From Lysinibacillus boronitolerans JCM 21713 = 10a = NBRC 103108 (GTDB lineage: Bacteria > Bacillota > Bacilli > Bacillales_A > Planococcaceae): a stretch of 64,000 nucleotides of DNA. The DNA lies in contig NZ_JPVR01000069.1 in the NCBI RefSeq assembly GCF_000772935.1, positions 1 through 64,000 of the forward strand, written 5' to 3'. A program made the position numbers and the translations under genes. The notes below the pieces were generated by a model, which ran no database searches, was not told the origin of the DNA, and worked only from the letters and a program-made list of their open reading frames with translations. Of this stretch, positions 46,399 to 54,591 are shown piece after piece (the first letter of the stretch is position 1; each line of letters starts with the position of its first letter).

Positions 46399-47841
46399 TT
46401 ATTGTTCAATCGTATGCAGTAAAAAACTAGTGGCCATTTGGAATTGCTGGTCATTTTGACGATCAGCTTTAAAATCCTTTAATGTTTCGTTTAAACTATT
46501 AAAGAAAGTCGTATCCATATAAAATTCATCTTCTGCTAGCTTTAATTTTTTCTGTTTACGATAAAGGTTAACGGCCTCTGCAGTCGTTTCATCCATATAG
46601 CCATCTAAACGATCGATTTGATAACCTAGTTTCTGTAAGGCATTTTGTGAATAGGAAATCTCTTCACTCATATCGCCCACTTTAAACTTACCTGTTAGTG
46701 GATGAAGTTGAAAAGCAAATAATTCATTTTGCTCGATCATTAAACTGGCTTCAATGCCCTGCCCATGAATCCATTCGCGCTTTGGTGTTAGCCATTTATT
46801 GGTTGATAATTTAAGCTCCCCACCATTGGAAAGCTCCCAAGATTCTTGTACAGTCCCTTTTCCAAAGCTCTTAACCCCAACAAGTGAAGCGCGTCCCCAG
46901 CCTTTTAAAGCACCGCTTAATACTTCACTAGCAGATGCACTACCTTGATTTTGTAACACAACAATGGGAATTTTATTCATCGTTTCTATATATTTTTGAT
47001 CGAAGCCTTTTGTTTGTGTTTTTAATGGTTCCATAGCACCTTCCGCATTTTGCATATATGCAAATACTTTGCCATTGTCCAATACTGTGCTCAGTAGCGC
47101 TGCGACGCTATGTAAATAACCACCTGGATTATCCCGTACATCGATTACAATTCCTTCCACATCTTTACGAAGTAATTTACTCGTTTCAGCCACCCATTCA
47201 TTAGCGGTTTTTTCACCGAATAAGGAGATCACCACATAGCCAATAGCTGTATCTTCTACCTTCACAACCTCACTGGTAACCGTTTTATTAGAAATGGCTG
47301 CGCGCTCCATCGTCATCTTAATATGCTTATCTTCACTTGGACGATAGACAACAATGGTTACTTTCGTTCCCTTTTCACCTTGAATTAAATGCATTAATTC
47401 ACTCATCGTTTTTCCATCTATTCGTACCCCATCAACTTGTACAATTTCATCGAGTGAACGCATCCCTGCTTTCTCTGCTGGGGATGAACGAACAGGTGAC
47501 ACAACGATAAACTTTCCTTTATTTTCCGTCAGTTCAATACCGATGCCTACTCGTTCCTCAGCCAACATTTGCCGATGTTGCTCAGCCTCTTCCTTGGAGT
47601 AATACGTGCTATAAGGATCTTTAATGGCATCAGCCATACCACGAAGAGCCCCCTCCACCAATGCATCCTTTTTTGTACTATATACTGATTTCTCTTCAAT
47701 GAGTGTCATAGCCTCACCAATAGTATCAACCTCCGTAACAGGCTCCTTTTTATCGCCAATATTAAACCAATCAAAGTAAATACCACTGCCCACCACCAAA
47801 CTACTAAGTAGGACTCCGACACCGGCTGTTAATTTGCGCAA
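46399..47841 (-). CDS. ctpB: carboxy-terminal processing protease CtpB
   Basis: 480 residues: N-terminal membrane anchor (about 5-23), PDZ domain (RVGIGIELTENKG onward), S41 protease with Ser in NQGSASASEVLSGAL and Lys in GVKSFGKGTVQ, and a C-terminal peptidoglycan-binding domain (QNALQKLGYQIDRLDGYMDE). In B. subtilis CtpB cleaves SpoIVFA to time SigK activation. TTG start after GGAGGAGGGAAGAT. It lies between minJ and the thioredoxin pair. Confidence 0.94.
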   Translation of the reverse strand: MRKLTAGVGVLLSSLVVGSGIYFDWFNIGDKKEPVTEVDTIGEAMTLIEEKSVYSTKKDALVEGALRGMADAIKDPYSTYYSKEEAEQHRQMLAEERVGIGIELTENKGKFIVVSPVRSSPAEKAGMRSLDEIVQVDGVRIDGKTMSELMHLIQGEKGTKVTIVVYRPSEDKHIKMTMERAAISNKTVTSEVVKVEDTAIGYVVISLFGEKTANEWVAETSKLLRKDVEGIVIDVRDNPGGYLHSVAALLSTVLDNGKVFAYMQNAEGAMEPLKTQTKGFDQKYIETMNKIPIVVLQNQGSASASEVLSGALKGWGRASLVGVKSFGKGTVQESWELSNGGELKLSTNKWLTPKREWIHGQGIEASLMIEQNELFAFQLHPLTGKFKVGDMSEEISYSQNALQKLGYQIDRLDGYMDETTAEAVNLYRKQKKLKLAEDEFYMDTTFFNSLNETLKDFKADRQNDQQFQMATSFLLHTIEQ

Positions 47842-48030
47842 ATCTTCCCTCCTCCGTCTCTTTTACTGTATGACTCTATTTTTTCAAACATACAAAATTA
47901 CCTTTCAAAATTATAAAGAGAGAATATTTCACTTTACACATGCATGATGATTGCTGATTCGCAGGAATGTACCTTGGTTTCGAGGGTATTCAACATGCTT
48001 CCGCGACTCAACTTGACTTCATAGAAAATA

Positions 48031-48073
48031 AAAAAATCTGCTCGTTTCTACTATAGAAAACGAGCAGATTTTT
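48031..48073 (-). terminator. terminator of the thioredoxin/membrane protein pair
   Basis: A 16-bp stem AAAAATCTGCTCGTTT / AAACGAGCAGATTTTT, followed on the minus strand by a T-rich tail, just after the stop at 48079. Confidence 0.9.
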
Positions 48074-48078
48074 ATGAA

Positions 48079-48666
48079 TCAATCTAGTGCATCTACATAA
48101 TCATTTAACATATCCACATCCATTGGTCCTCTGATGGCGCGTTGAATGTAGCCGTTGGAATCAATAAAATAAGTGGTTGGAATTGTGATGACTTGATAAT
48201 TTAAGCCAGCTTCATTGGCTGGGTCCAGTAAAATGGGGAACGTTAGCTCAAAGCTATCTCTAAATGTCATCACTGTATCCACTTTGGCATCAGCGGTCAC
48301 ATCACGTTCAGCATCTGTTAAATTGACCGCAATAATTTCAACGTTTTTCTCTTTTGCATACTCATCATAGAAGCTTTGCATATGTGGCATTTCCGCCTTA
48401 CAAGGTGGGCACCATGTCGCCCAGAAATTTAAAACAACTTTTTTTCCACGAAGATCACTTAATGTGATATCTTCCCCGTCTAAGCTTGTTAAGGTGAAAT
48501 CAGGCGGTATATTGCCTTTACCTAAGCCGGTTTCTGACTCCTCCATATCCTTACCTAGAGCCGATTTATCAATGGCACGTTCTTCGTCAATTTGTTGTTT
48601 TACATATGTACCAATCATCGCAACCACTAATAGCACAACGATCAGCAGCCCAATATTTTTTTTCAT
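48079..48666 (-). CDS. membrane-anchored thioredoxin-like protein (ResA/TlpA family)
   Basis: 195 residues: one N-terminal membrane helix (residues 3-22), a charged linker, and an AhpC/TSA-Redoxin domain with WCPPC (FWATWCPPCKAEMPHM). It reduces disulfides outside the membrane, as ResA does for cytochrome c, though no cytochrome genes lie nearby. The start overlaps the stop of the upstream membrane protein by 4 nt, so the two are coupled. Confidence 0.9.
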   Translation of the reverse strand: MKKNIGLLIVVLLVVAMIGTYVKQQIDEERAIDKSALGKDMEESETGLGKGNIPPDFTLTSLDGEDITLSDLRGKKVVLNFWATWCPPCKAEMPHMQSFYDEYAKEKNVEIIAVNLTDAERDVTADAKVDTVMTFRDSFELTFPILLDPANEAGLNYQVITIPTTYFIDSNGYIQRAIRGPMDVDMLNDYVDALD

Positions 48667-49295
48667 TTCTTACCTCCCACATTGATTCGTTCATGCTGAA
48701 TGATTAAACCCAAACTAAGTAGTATTAAACTAACAGCCACAGCTGTTTGCCATATACCAAGTGGCTGTAAGAAAGCCACTATCAAATAGCTTAATGTATA
48801 GAGTAATAAAGCTTGTTTCACTGCTATTAGTTTCCATAATATGAGGAGTGTGACCACACTTAGCACAGCTAATGTTATAACTTCACTCGATGTGTTATTG
48901 TCATTAAGTAGCACAGCAAGCATTTGATAAATGGATTGGGTTAAAATAATAGCCCAGCTACCAGCTAGCATCTCTTGTTCCTCAAGCTGTAGACGCTGTC
49001 GCTTTCTCCATATTTGTAAGGATGCTACGATAACACCAAGATAAACACCCAATGTTCCGCCATTAAAATAAAGCAATGTGATTGGATTGCTTATAACCGT
49101 TCTGAAATCTGTTACAAGCAAACTTAACTTCCAAACAATAATAAACGTGAAAATGGCGTCACTATATAACTCAGACAACCTTTTAGAAAATTGTAAGCGC
49201 AGGATCAGCCACACAATAAAAAAAGTAATAAGTAAAGCGACTGCGGTAGCTGGTAAAGTTAATGTTCGGATCGAGTACCACTCTGTATTTATCAT
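48663..49295 (-). CDS. polytopic membrane protein, distantly Lgt-like
   Basis: About 210 residues with six to seven membrane helices. TLTLPATAVALLITFF, YSDAIFTFIIVWKLSLLVTD and NPITLLYFNGGTLGVYLGVI resemble the helix pattern of prolipoprotein diacylglyceryl transferase, but the catalytic His and Arg regions of Lgt are not evident. Coupled to the thioredoxin-like gene, it may be its electron donor or partner, an inference from context. ATG at 49295 after GGAGGAGGATTCG. Confidence 0.6.
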   Translation of the reverse strand: MINTEWYSIRTLTLPATAVALLITFFIVWLILRLQFSKRLSELYSDAIFTFIIVWKLSLLVTDFRTVISNPITLLYFNGGTLGVYLGVIVASLQIWRKRQRLQLEEQEMLAGSWAIILTQSIYQMLAVLLNDNNTSSEVITLAVLSVVTLLILWKLIAVKQALLLYTLSYLIVAFLQPLGIWQTAVAVSLILLSLGLIIQHERINVGGKK

Positions 49296-49499
49296 TCCAA
49301 CGAATCCTCCTCCGAAAGCATAGCATAGAACCTTTTTAAAAAAGAATATTTCACATTGTTTTAAGAAAATCTTCAGAAATAACAACAATAAAAATACCCC
49401 ACTATGTATATATTCATCATAACATTAATTAGAATCTTATAATAGCGATGAAACTTTCATTGGAATATTTCGTAAAATGATAAAAGGGGAGAGGGAGAT

Positions 49500-49925
49500 A
49501 TGCTTTCAAAGCGACTTATACTATGGATTGCCGCCATTTTTCTCGGCATTAGTATTCTGATGCTGTATTCAGAGTATCAAACGAAGAATTTGCTACAAGA
49601 TTTTTTCCCTAATAAGGATCTTGAAGAAATAGTAAATAAGATGACAATTTGGGAAGTTGGCAATGGTACCAATAAAAGCTTGGCTATTATCAATCGTGAC
49701 GATCCACGATTAGAGGATATGCGTTTAGCCTTAAGTACTTGGGAAGTAAAAAGAACCTTATTAAATAACAAAAAAGCTGATGTTGTCTATCAATTGGACA
49801 TTACTTACTATGACCATACATTAAAAATATTTTTCTACAATAATGGCTTATTGGCGATAGATGGGCAAACCTATAAACTGGTGAATGGTGAAACATTCGA
49901 TGAAATATTAAAAGCTATACACTAG
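49500..49925 (+). CDS. membrane-anchored protein of unknown function
   Basis: 141 residues: one N-terminal membrane helix (5-23) and an extracytoplasmic domain of mixed alpha/beta character (TIWEVGNGTNKSLAIINRDD, VVYQLDITYYDHTLKIFFYN). Not recognised. A strong ribosome site AAAAGGGGAGAGGGAGAT precedes the ATG. It is convergent with the M23 hydrolase, sharing a terminator that includes its stop codon. Confidence 0.7.
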   Translation: MLSKRLILWIAAIFLGISILMLYSEYQTKNLLQDFFPNKDLEEIVNKMTIWEVGNGTNKSLAIINRDDPRLEDMRLALSTWEVKRTLLNNKKADVVYQLDITYYDHTLKIFFYNNGLLAIDGQTYKLVNGETFDEILKAIH

Positions 49926-49947
49926 AAAACGCTAGTGTATAGCTTTT
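49910..49947. terminator. bidirectional terminator, 49.5-kb gene / M23 hydrolase
   Basis: A 16-bp perfect stem AAAAGCTATACACTAG / CTAGTGTATAGCTTTT with a 6-nt loop; the TAG stop of the plus-strand gene lies in the stem. Confidence 0.9.
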
Positions 49948-49951
49948 ATGT

Positions 49952-51262
49952 TTACAATGGAATATATTTCAGTGGATTAACACTGCCGACTGCTTGTCCT
50001 TTCCAAGGTCCAATATGCACTTCGAAGTGTAAGTGTGGGCCAGTAGAGCGACCTGTACTACCCATCGCTGCTATTTGCTGACCTTGTGTTACTTCTTGTC
50101 CTACACTAACATTAAATGCACTTAAATGTGCATAAACGGTTGTATAAATTTGTCCATCGATTGAGTGCGTCACAATGACAACATTACCATACGAACTAAG
50201 TGGGGCTGCGTAAGAAACAACCCCATCTGCTGCTGCCCATATTGGTGTTCCTGTTGCATTTGCAAGATCGACACCATAATGGAATTCAGGTCCTGCTCCA
50301 AGATTTCGCCAACCATATGGTGATGTTAAGCGACCATTCGTTGGTTTAATCCATGTTCCGTTTGATTGAGGTGCATGGACTGTACCACCAGATGATCCGC
50401 CACCATTGTTAGCAGCAGCAGCTGCTGCCGCGGCCGCTGCGGCTGCTTTACGTTTCGCCTCTTGTTGACGCGCAATTTCAGCCAAACGATTTTGTTCAGC
50501 AATAATTTGATCTTGCAATTCCTGACTTACTTCTAAAGCCTCTGAGTACTCTTTTTCAAGTAATACTTTTTCTGATTTCAGCTTTTCTTGCTCTTTTTCT
50601 AATTGATCGACTAGTTTATTTTTCTCAGCTTTTTGACTATCTAATGATGCTTTTAATCGTTCAAGCTCAGCTTTTTTATCTTCTAAGTTTTTACGCTTCT
50701 CTTCTACAATTTGCTTTTGCTCTTCTAATTTTTGTTTATCATCTTTTTGATCTTGAATAATTTGACGATCCGCTTCCAATAATGCATTAACTGCAGAGAA
50801 ACGATCAATAAAGTCTACAAAACTATTAGAGCCAAGCAATACATCTAAATAACTAACAGAGCCCCCTGCTTGAATCGCACGTGCACGTTCTTGTAACAAT
50901 AAATCGCGCTCTTCAATTTTATGCAAAAGCTCTTCGATAGACGCTTCTAACTTTTTAATTTCCTCATTTGTTGCCCGAATATCTGCTTGTACTTTTTTAA
51001 TATTACTATTAGTTTTGTCGATTTCAGCGTTCAATGCTTGAATTTGATCTAAGATTTGTTGTTGCTTTTCTTGATTTGCTGTAATTGCATTTGATTTATT
51101 GCTGATAGATGAATTTAACTGATTCTTTTTTGTTTCAACTTGTTTCTTTTCTTCTTTTAAATCCGATAAACTTGTTGCATATGCTGATGGAGTTTGGATA
51201 AAAAGAATTAGAGCAGATGCAGCTGCAAGTGTTTTCAATGTGTTTTTCGCCTTACTTTTCAC
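49952..51262 (-). CDS. M23-family murein hydrolase with coiled-coil domain (EnvC-like)
   Basis: 436 residues: signal peptide ending near AYAT, two long coiled-coil segments (about 33-130 and 165-270) around a small SYLDVLLGSNSFVDFIDR loop, a 12-Ala run, and a C-terminal LytM domain with HYGVDLA and HLHFEVH, so zinc ligands are intact. It lies downstream of ftsEX; FtsEX is known to activate coiled-coil murein hydrolases or their activators. Cleavage of peptide crosslinks is expected. Confidence 0.92.
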   Translation of the reverse strand: MKSKAKNTLKTLAAASALILFIQTPSAYATSLSDLKEEKKQVETKKNQLNSSISNKSNAITANQEKQQQILDQIQALNAEIDKTNSNIKKVQADIRATNEEIKKLEASIEELLHKIEERDLLLQERARAIQAGGSVSYLDVLLGSNSFVDFIDRFSAVNALLEADRQIIQDQKDDKQKLEEQKQIVEEKRKNLEDKKAELERLKASLDSQKAEKNKLVDQLEKEQEKLKSEKVLLEKEYSEALEVSQELQDQIIAEQNRLAEIARQQEAKRKAAAAAAAAAAAANNGGGSSGGTVHAPQSNGTWIKPTNGRLTSPYGWRNLGAGPEFHYGVDLANATGTPIWAAADGVVSYAAPLSSYGNVVIVTHSIDGQIYTTVYAHLSAFNVSVGQEVTQGQQIAAMGSTGRSTGPHLHFEVHIGPWKGQAVGSVNPLKYIPL

Positions 51263-51315
51263 CGATTGAACTCCCCTTCGACTATTCTTTTCTTTTTCAC
51301 AAATATCCGTTGTGA

Positions 51316-52200
51316 TTAAATTTTTAAAAACTTACGTACTGACATGAAGCTTCCCCAAATACCGATCAGAACACCAATGAGTAACAGAAGACCGCTTACC
51401 TGATACACAAGTGGGGAAAAGTCTAGTAATTGAACAAGCTCTCCTTGTAAACGTGGAGCAATAATTTTATATATATTGTGGTAAAGGGTTGTGACAACCG
51501 CAATCGGAATAATAGAACCTAAAATCCCAAGCCACATGCCTTCTAATAGGAATGGGATACGCACAAATGAATTCGTAGCCCCTACAAGTTTCATAATTTC
51601 TATTTCATCACGACGAGCTATAATCGTTATACGAATTGTATTTGAAATTAAGAAAATTGCTGTAAATAATAACCCTAAAATAAGTACGATTCCTACATTA
51701 CGACTAATATTTAAGAAGTTAAATAGTTTTTCTACTTTTCCTTCGCCATACATCACGTCATATGTATACTCATATTTATCAATAGCTTTCGCAACTTTTG
51801 CTGTTTGCTGTGGATCAGCAGCTTTTACATAAATAACATTACGTAATGGGTTACTTTGTTCAAAGAGTTTAAAATCATCACCGAAGTCTTTTACTAGCTT
51901 GGTTAACTCATCTTCCTTAGTGGAATAAGTCATCTCGGAGACACCAGGCAATTTTTTGACTTTTTCGATGAGAACTTTTTCCGCAGCTTCATCTGCTGTC
52001 TCATCAATTAACACTTTAATTTCGACATCATTTTCTAAATCCGTTGCTACTTTATTTAAATTCATCATAATAAGCGCAAAAACACCTACTAGAATGAGCG
52101 TAACGGTTACGGCACTGACAGAGGCAATGGTCATCCAACTATTTCGACCAAGTGATTTGATACTTTCCCGGAAGTGGCGCTTTACTGTACTAAATTTCAT
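51316..52200 (-). CDS. ftsX: FtsX permease-like protein
   Basis: About 294 residues, four membrane helices with a large extracellular loop between the first two (about 60-165). Opening MKFSTVKRHFRESIKSLGRN is typical. With FtsE it transmits ATP-driven motion to a murein hydrolase in elongation or division. ATG at 52200 follows GGAGGTGAATACGGCT and overlaps the ftsE stop by 11 nt. Confidence 0.95.
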   Translation of the reverse strand: MKFSTVKRHFRESIKSLGRNSWMTIASVSAVTVTLILVGVFALIMMNLNKVATDLENDVEIKVLIDETADEAAEKVLIEKVKKLPGVSEMTYSTKEDELTKLVKDFGDDFKLFEQSNPLRNVIYVKAADPQQTAKVAKAIDKYEYTYDVMYGEGKVEKLFNFLNISRNVGIVLILGLLFTAIFLISNTIRITIIARRDEIEIMKLVGATNSFVRIPFLLEGMWLGILGSIIPIAVVTTLYHNIYKIIAPRLQGELVQLLDFSPLVYQVSGLLLLIGVLIGIWGSFMSVRKFLKI

Positions 52201-52876
52201 AGCCGTATTCACCTCCGTGTTCATCACGGACAATTAAGCCGCCTTCAATTGCAATAACACGACGACGAATCGTATTTACAATTTCACGGTTATGGGTCGC
52301 CATTACAATCGTTGTCCCACGTGCATTAATTTCCTCAAACAAATTCATGATTTCCCATGATGTTTCAGGATCAAGGTTCCCTGTAGGTTCGTCTGCAATC
52401 ACCACTTTTGGAACATTGACGATCGAACGAGCAATCGATACCCGTTGCTGCTCTCCGCCTGAAAGCTCATTTGGAAACATTCTTGCTTTATGCTTCAATC
52501 CAACTAGTTCTAACACTTCCATAACTCTACGTCGAATTTCATCTGGCTTTTCTTCAATTACTTCAAGCGCAAACGCTACATTCTCATAAACGTTCAAACG
52601 AGGTAATAATTTGAAGTCCTGGAAAACTACACCAAGTTGACGGCGCAAAAAAGGGACCTTCTTATTCTTTAAAGTTGCTAAATCAATACCATTAACAATA
52701 ATTTGTCCTGATGTTGCCTTTTCTTCACGGTACATCAATTTAATAAATGTAGACTTACCTGCCCCACTTGGACCGACTACATACACAAATTCGCCTTGCT
52801 TTATATTAACCGAAATACCATTTGTCGCAACAACACCGTTTGGGTATTTCTTTGTCACATTTTTCATTTCTATCAT
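52190..52876 (-). CDS. ftsE: FtsE cell-division ATP-binding protein
   Basis: 228 residues, identical in length to B. subtilis FtsE. Walker A GPSGAGKST, signature LSGGEQQRVSIARS, Walker B VVIADEPTGNLD and the switch His in MATHNRE are all intact. It powers FtsX. ATG at 52876 follows AGGTGGTTTAATC; an in-frame upstream start lacks a site. No cccB gene is present upstream as in B. subtilis. Confidence 0.96.
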   Translation of the reverse strand: MIEMKNVTKKYPNGVVATNGISVNIKQGEFVYVVGPSGAGKSTFIKLMYREEKATSGQIIVNGIDLATLKNKKVPFLRRQLGVVFQDFKLLPRLNVYENVAFALEVIEEKPDEIRRRVMEVLELVGLKHKARMFPNELSGGEQQRVSIARSIVNVPKVVIADEPTGNLDPETSWEIMNLFEEINARGTTIVMATHNREIVNTIRRRVIAIEGGLIVRDEHGGEYGYEI

Positions 52877-53036
52877 GATTAAACCACCTAAAACTCTCAT
52901 CTATGTAAGAGGTATTTCTTTTACCATTATAGCACTCTATTTCTGTTTTTTTATTACAGTTTCATTTCAATCCGTGGCAGTTCCTTCTATTTCGTTCTTT
53001 CCTTGCCATTATCCTTAAGAAAATGACAAAAATGAA

Positions 53037-53074
53037 AACAAGATTCGCCTCTTTATGCAAGGTCGAATCTTGTT
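53037..53074 (-). terminator. second hairpin downstream of yvlB
   Basis: An 11-bp perfect stem AACAAGATTCG / CGAATCTTGTT lies 8 nt beyond the first terminator; T-rich sequence follows on the minus strand. Confidence 0.6.
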
Positions 53075-53081
53075 TGACAAG

Positions 53082-53113
53082 AAAAAAAGCATTCAAGCTT
53101 TAACTTGAATGCT
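53082..53113 (-). terminator. terminator of yvlB
   Basis: A 9-bp perfect stem GCATTCAAG / CTTGAATGC is followed by T7 on the minus strand, just after the yvlB stop. Confidence 0.88.
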
Positions 53114-53120
53114 CCTACTG

Positions 53121-54308
53121 TTAAATTTGTTGTTCATCTGTTGTTGTGTAGCGCACTAAGACAGCACCTGTTTTTGATTCGCCTTCGATGAATAAACGAT
53201 TCGCATTTTCAACTTCTTTGTCGAAGCGGACTACCTTGGATAGGAATTGATCTTGTGACTCCATTTTAGAAACATCCTGGATACCCACATCCACTTTACC
53301 AAAATTTGTGACCACTTTGCCGCTCAATGAAATTGTTCGTGGAACATATAATTCCACTGCTCCAGCGACTGTTTGAGCTTTAATTTTAGATGAATTTGTC
53401 GAGCATGTTGTCACGACTACATGTCCATTAACCGACTTAGCTTCCACTTCATCCAAAGCACCATCCAAATAAACACGCCCATTCAATGTCTCAGCCTCTA
53501 AATCCTTACCTCGAACATTCGTTAATTCAATGGAGCCATTAGAAGAATCCACTTCCGCTTTTCCGAAATTAATTTTCGTTCCTTTAATGGCACCGTTTAA
53601 CGTTTTCACTTTTAATTCTTCAAATTCTTTATCCTGTAATGAAACACTACCATTCATTAGGCGCACAGATAATTTTTCAAGCTTATCCTTAGGTACTAGC
53701 ACCTTCACATTGACTTGAACAAGCTTTAATTGGCTCAAAATACGAAGTGATTGCGCTTCCTCTTTCACAACAAATTGCTCTAAAAAGTGATTGCGAGTTT
53801 CTTCTTCGCTATCGTTCATCAAAGGTGCCTTTACCTTGCAGATCACTTGAATAGTATCGCCTTCACCGGATTCCAATGAGAAGTTACCATTAGGTAATTC
53901 AACGATAATATTGTCTACATTGGCAGCAGCCACTTCTTCTGTATGGGTAAATTCAATTTTATCTCCGAATGGAGAAGCAACATCAAATTCCTTCACTTTT
54001 TTAACAGCCGTATTCATCATATCCATAAAAAGAGAACCGATTTGCGTTAAATCCTTACGAAAATCTTGCATTTCATCTTGGAAGTATTTCATAAAATCAT
54101 CTTTTTTCTTGTCACCATCTTTTGATTTTTCTTCAAATAATGGCTCTTTTTCACTTGAAAAGGATTGCGTCTCTTTTGACACATCATTCATAACATGTTG
54201 AGTAGACTTGCCAGGTTGCTCTAATGCTTCTAATAATGTAATCGCCTCTTGTGCCGAAATTGTTCCTTTTTCTACAAGTTCTAAAATTCGTTGACGTTCA
54301 TTTTGCAT
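53121..54308 (-). CDS. yvlB: YvlB-like DUF4097 beta-repeat protein
   Basis: 395 residues. A short N-terminal helical motif (ERQRILELVEKGTISAQEAITLLEAL, SHOCT-like) is followed by a charged linker and an amphipathic stretch. From about residue 120 comes a DUF4097 beta-helix of repeated S/N-rich strands (VRLMNGSVSLQD, VKTLNGAIKGT, VDSSNGSIELT, AKSVNGHVVVT). B. subtilis yvlB lies near uvrA in a cell-envelope stress locus. Function unproven. Here it stands alone between ftsE and uvrA. Confidence 0.85.
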   Translation of the reverse strand: MQNERQRILELVEKGTISAQEAITLLEALEQPGKSTQHVMNDVSKETQSFSSEKEPLFEEKSKDGDKKKDDFMKYFQDEMQDFRKDLTQIGSLFMDMMNTAVKKVKEFDVASPFGDKIEFTHTEEVAAANVDNIIVELPNGNFSLESGEGDTIQVICKVKAPLMNDSEEETRNHFLEQFVVKEEAQSLRILSQLKLVQVNVKVLVPKDKLEKLSVRLMNGSVSLQDKEFEELKVKTLNGAIKGTKINFGKAEVDSSNGSIELTNVRGKDLEAETLNGRVYLDGALDEVEAKSVNGHVVVTTCSTNSSKIKAQTVAGAVELYVPRTISLSGKVVTNFGKVDVGIQDVSKMESQDQFLSKVVRFDKEVENANRLFIEGESKTGAVLVRYTTTDEQQI

Positions 54309-54439
54309 AAATAAATAGCCTCCCTCAGTTCGTTATACTATTTATACGATTCATCATGTGAAAAGTTTCACTGCAAAATTGAATAAATTGGGTCTTTTCA
54401 TTACAACATCGTCAGGCTTTTACCTATGAAGATTTTATT

Positions 54440-54575
54440 GCTCGTTTTTTAGATTAGTTGGATCACTTCCGGCCTCTGTTTAAGCTGGTTCTTCCCATTT
54501 TGGATCATTTTCAATCTGGATTAAGCGACTTTCTCCACTTTAAGATCATCCTTCAATCCAGATTGATCATTTCCG
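54440..54575 (+). repeat. phased degenerate repeat, locus 3 (6-7 units)
   Basis: Five-base cores (GATCA/AAGCT/AAGCG variants) lie at 54461, 54482, 54503, 54523, 54544 and 54565, with a weaker one at 54440, so spacing is 20-21 bp throughout. TTT precedes most cores and TTC/TCC follows them. It fills the gap between uvrA and yvlB, upstream of yvlB. Not coding. Confidence 0.7.
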
Positions 54576-54591
54576 TTCAAATGTAAATCCA

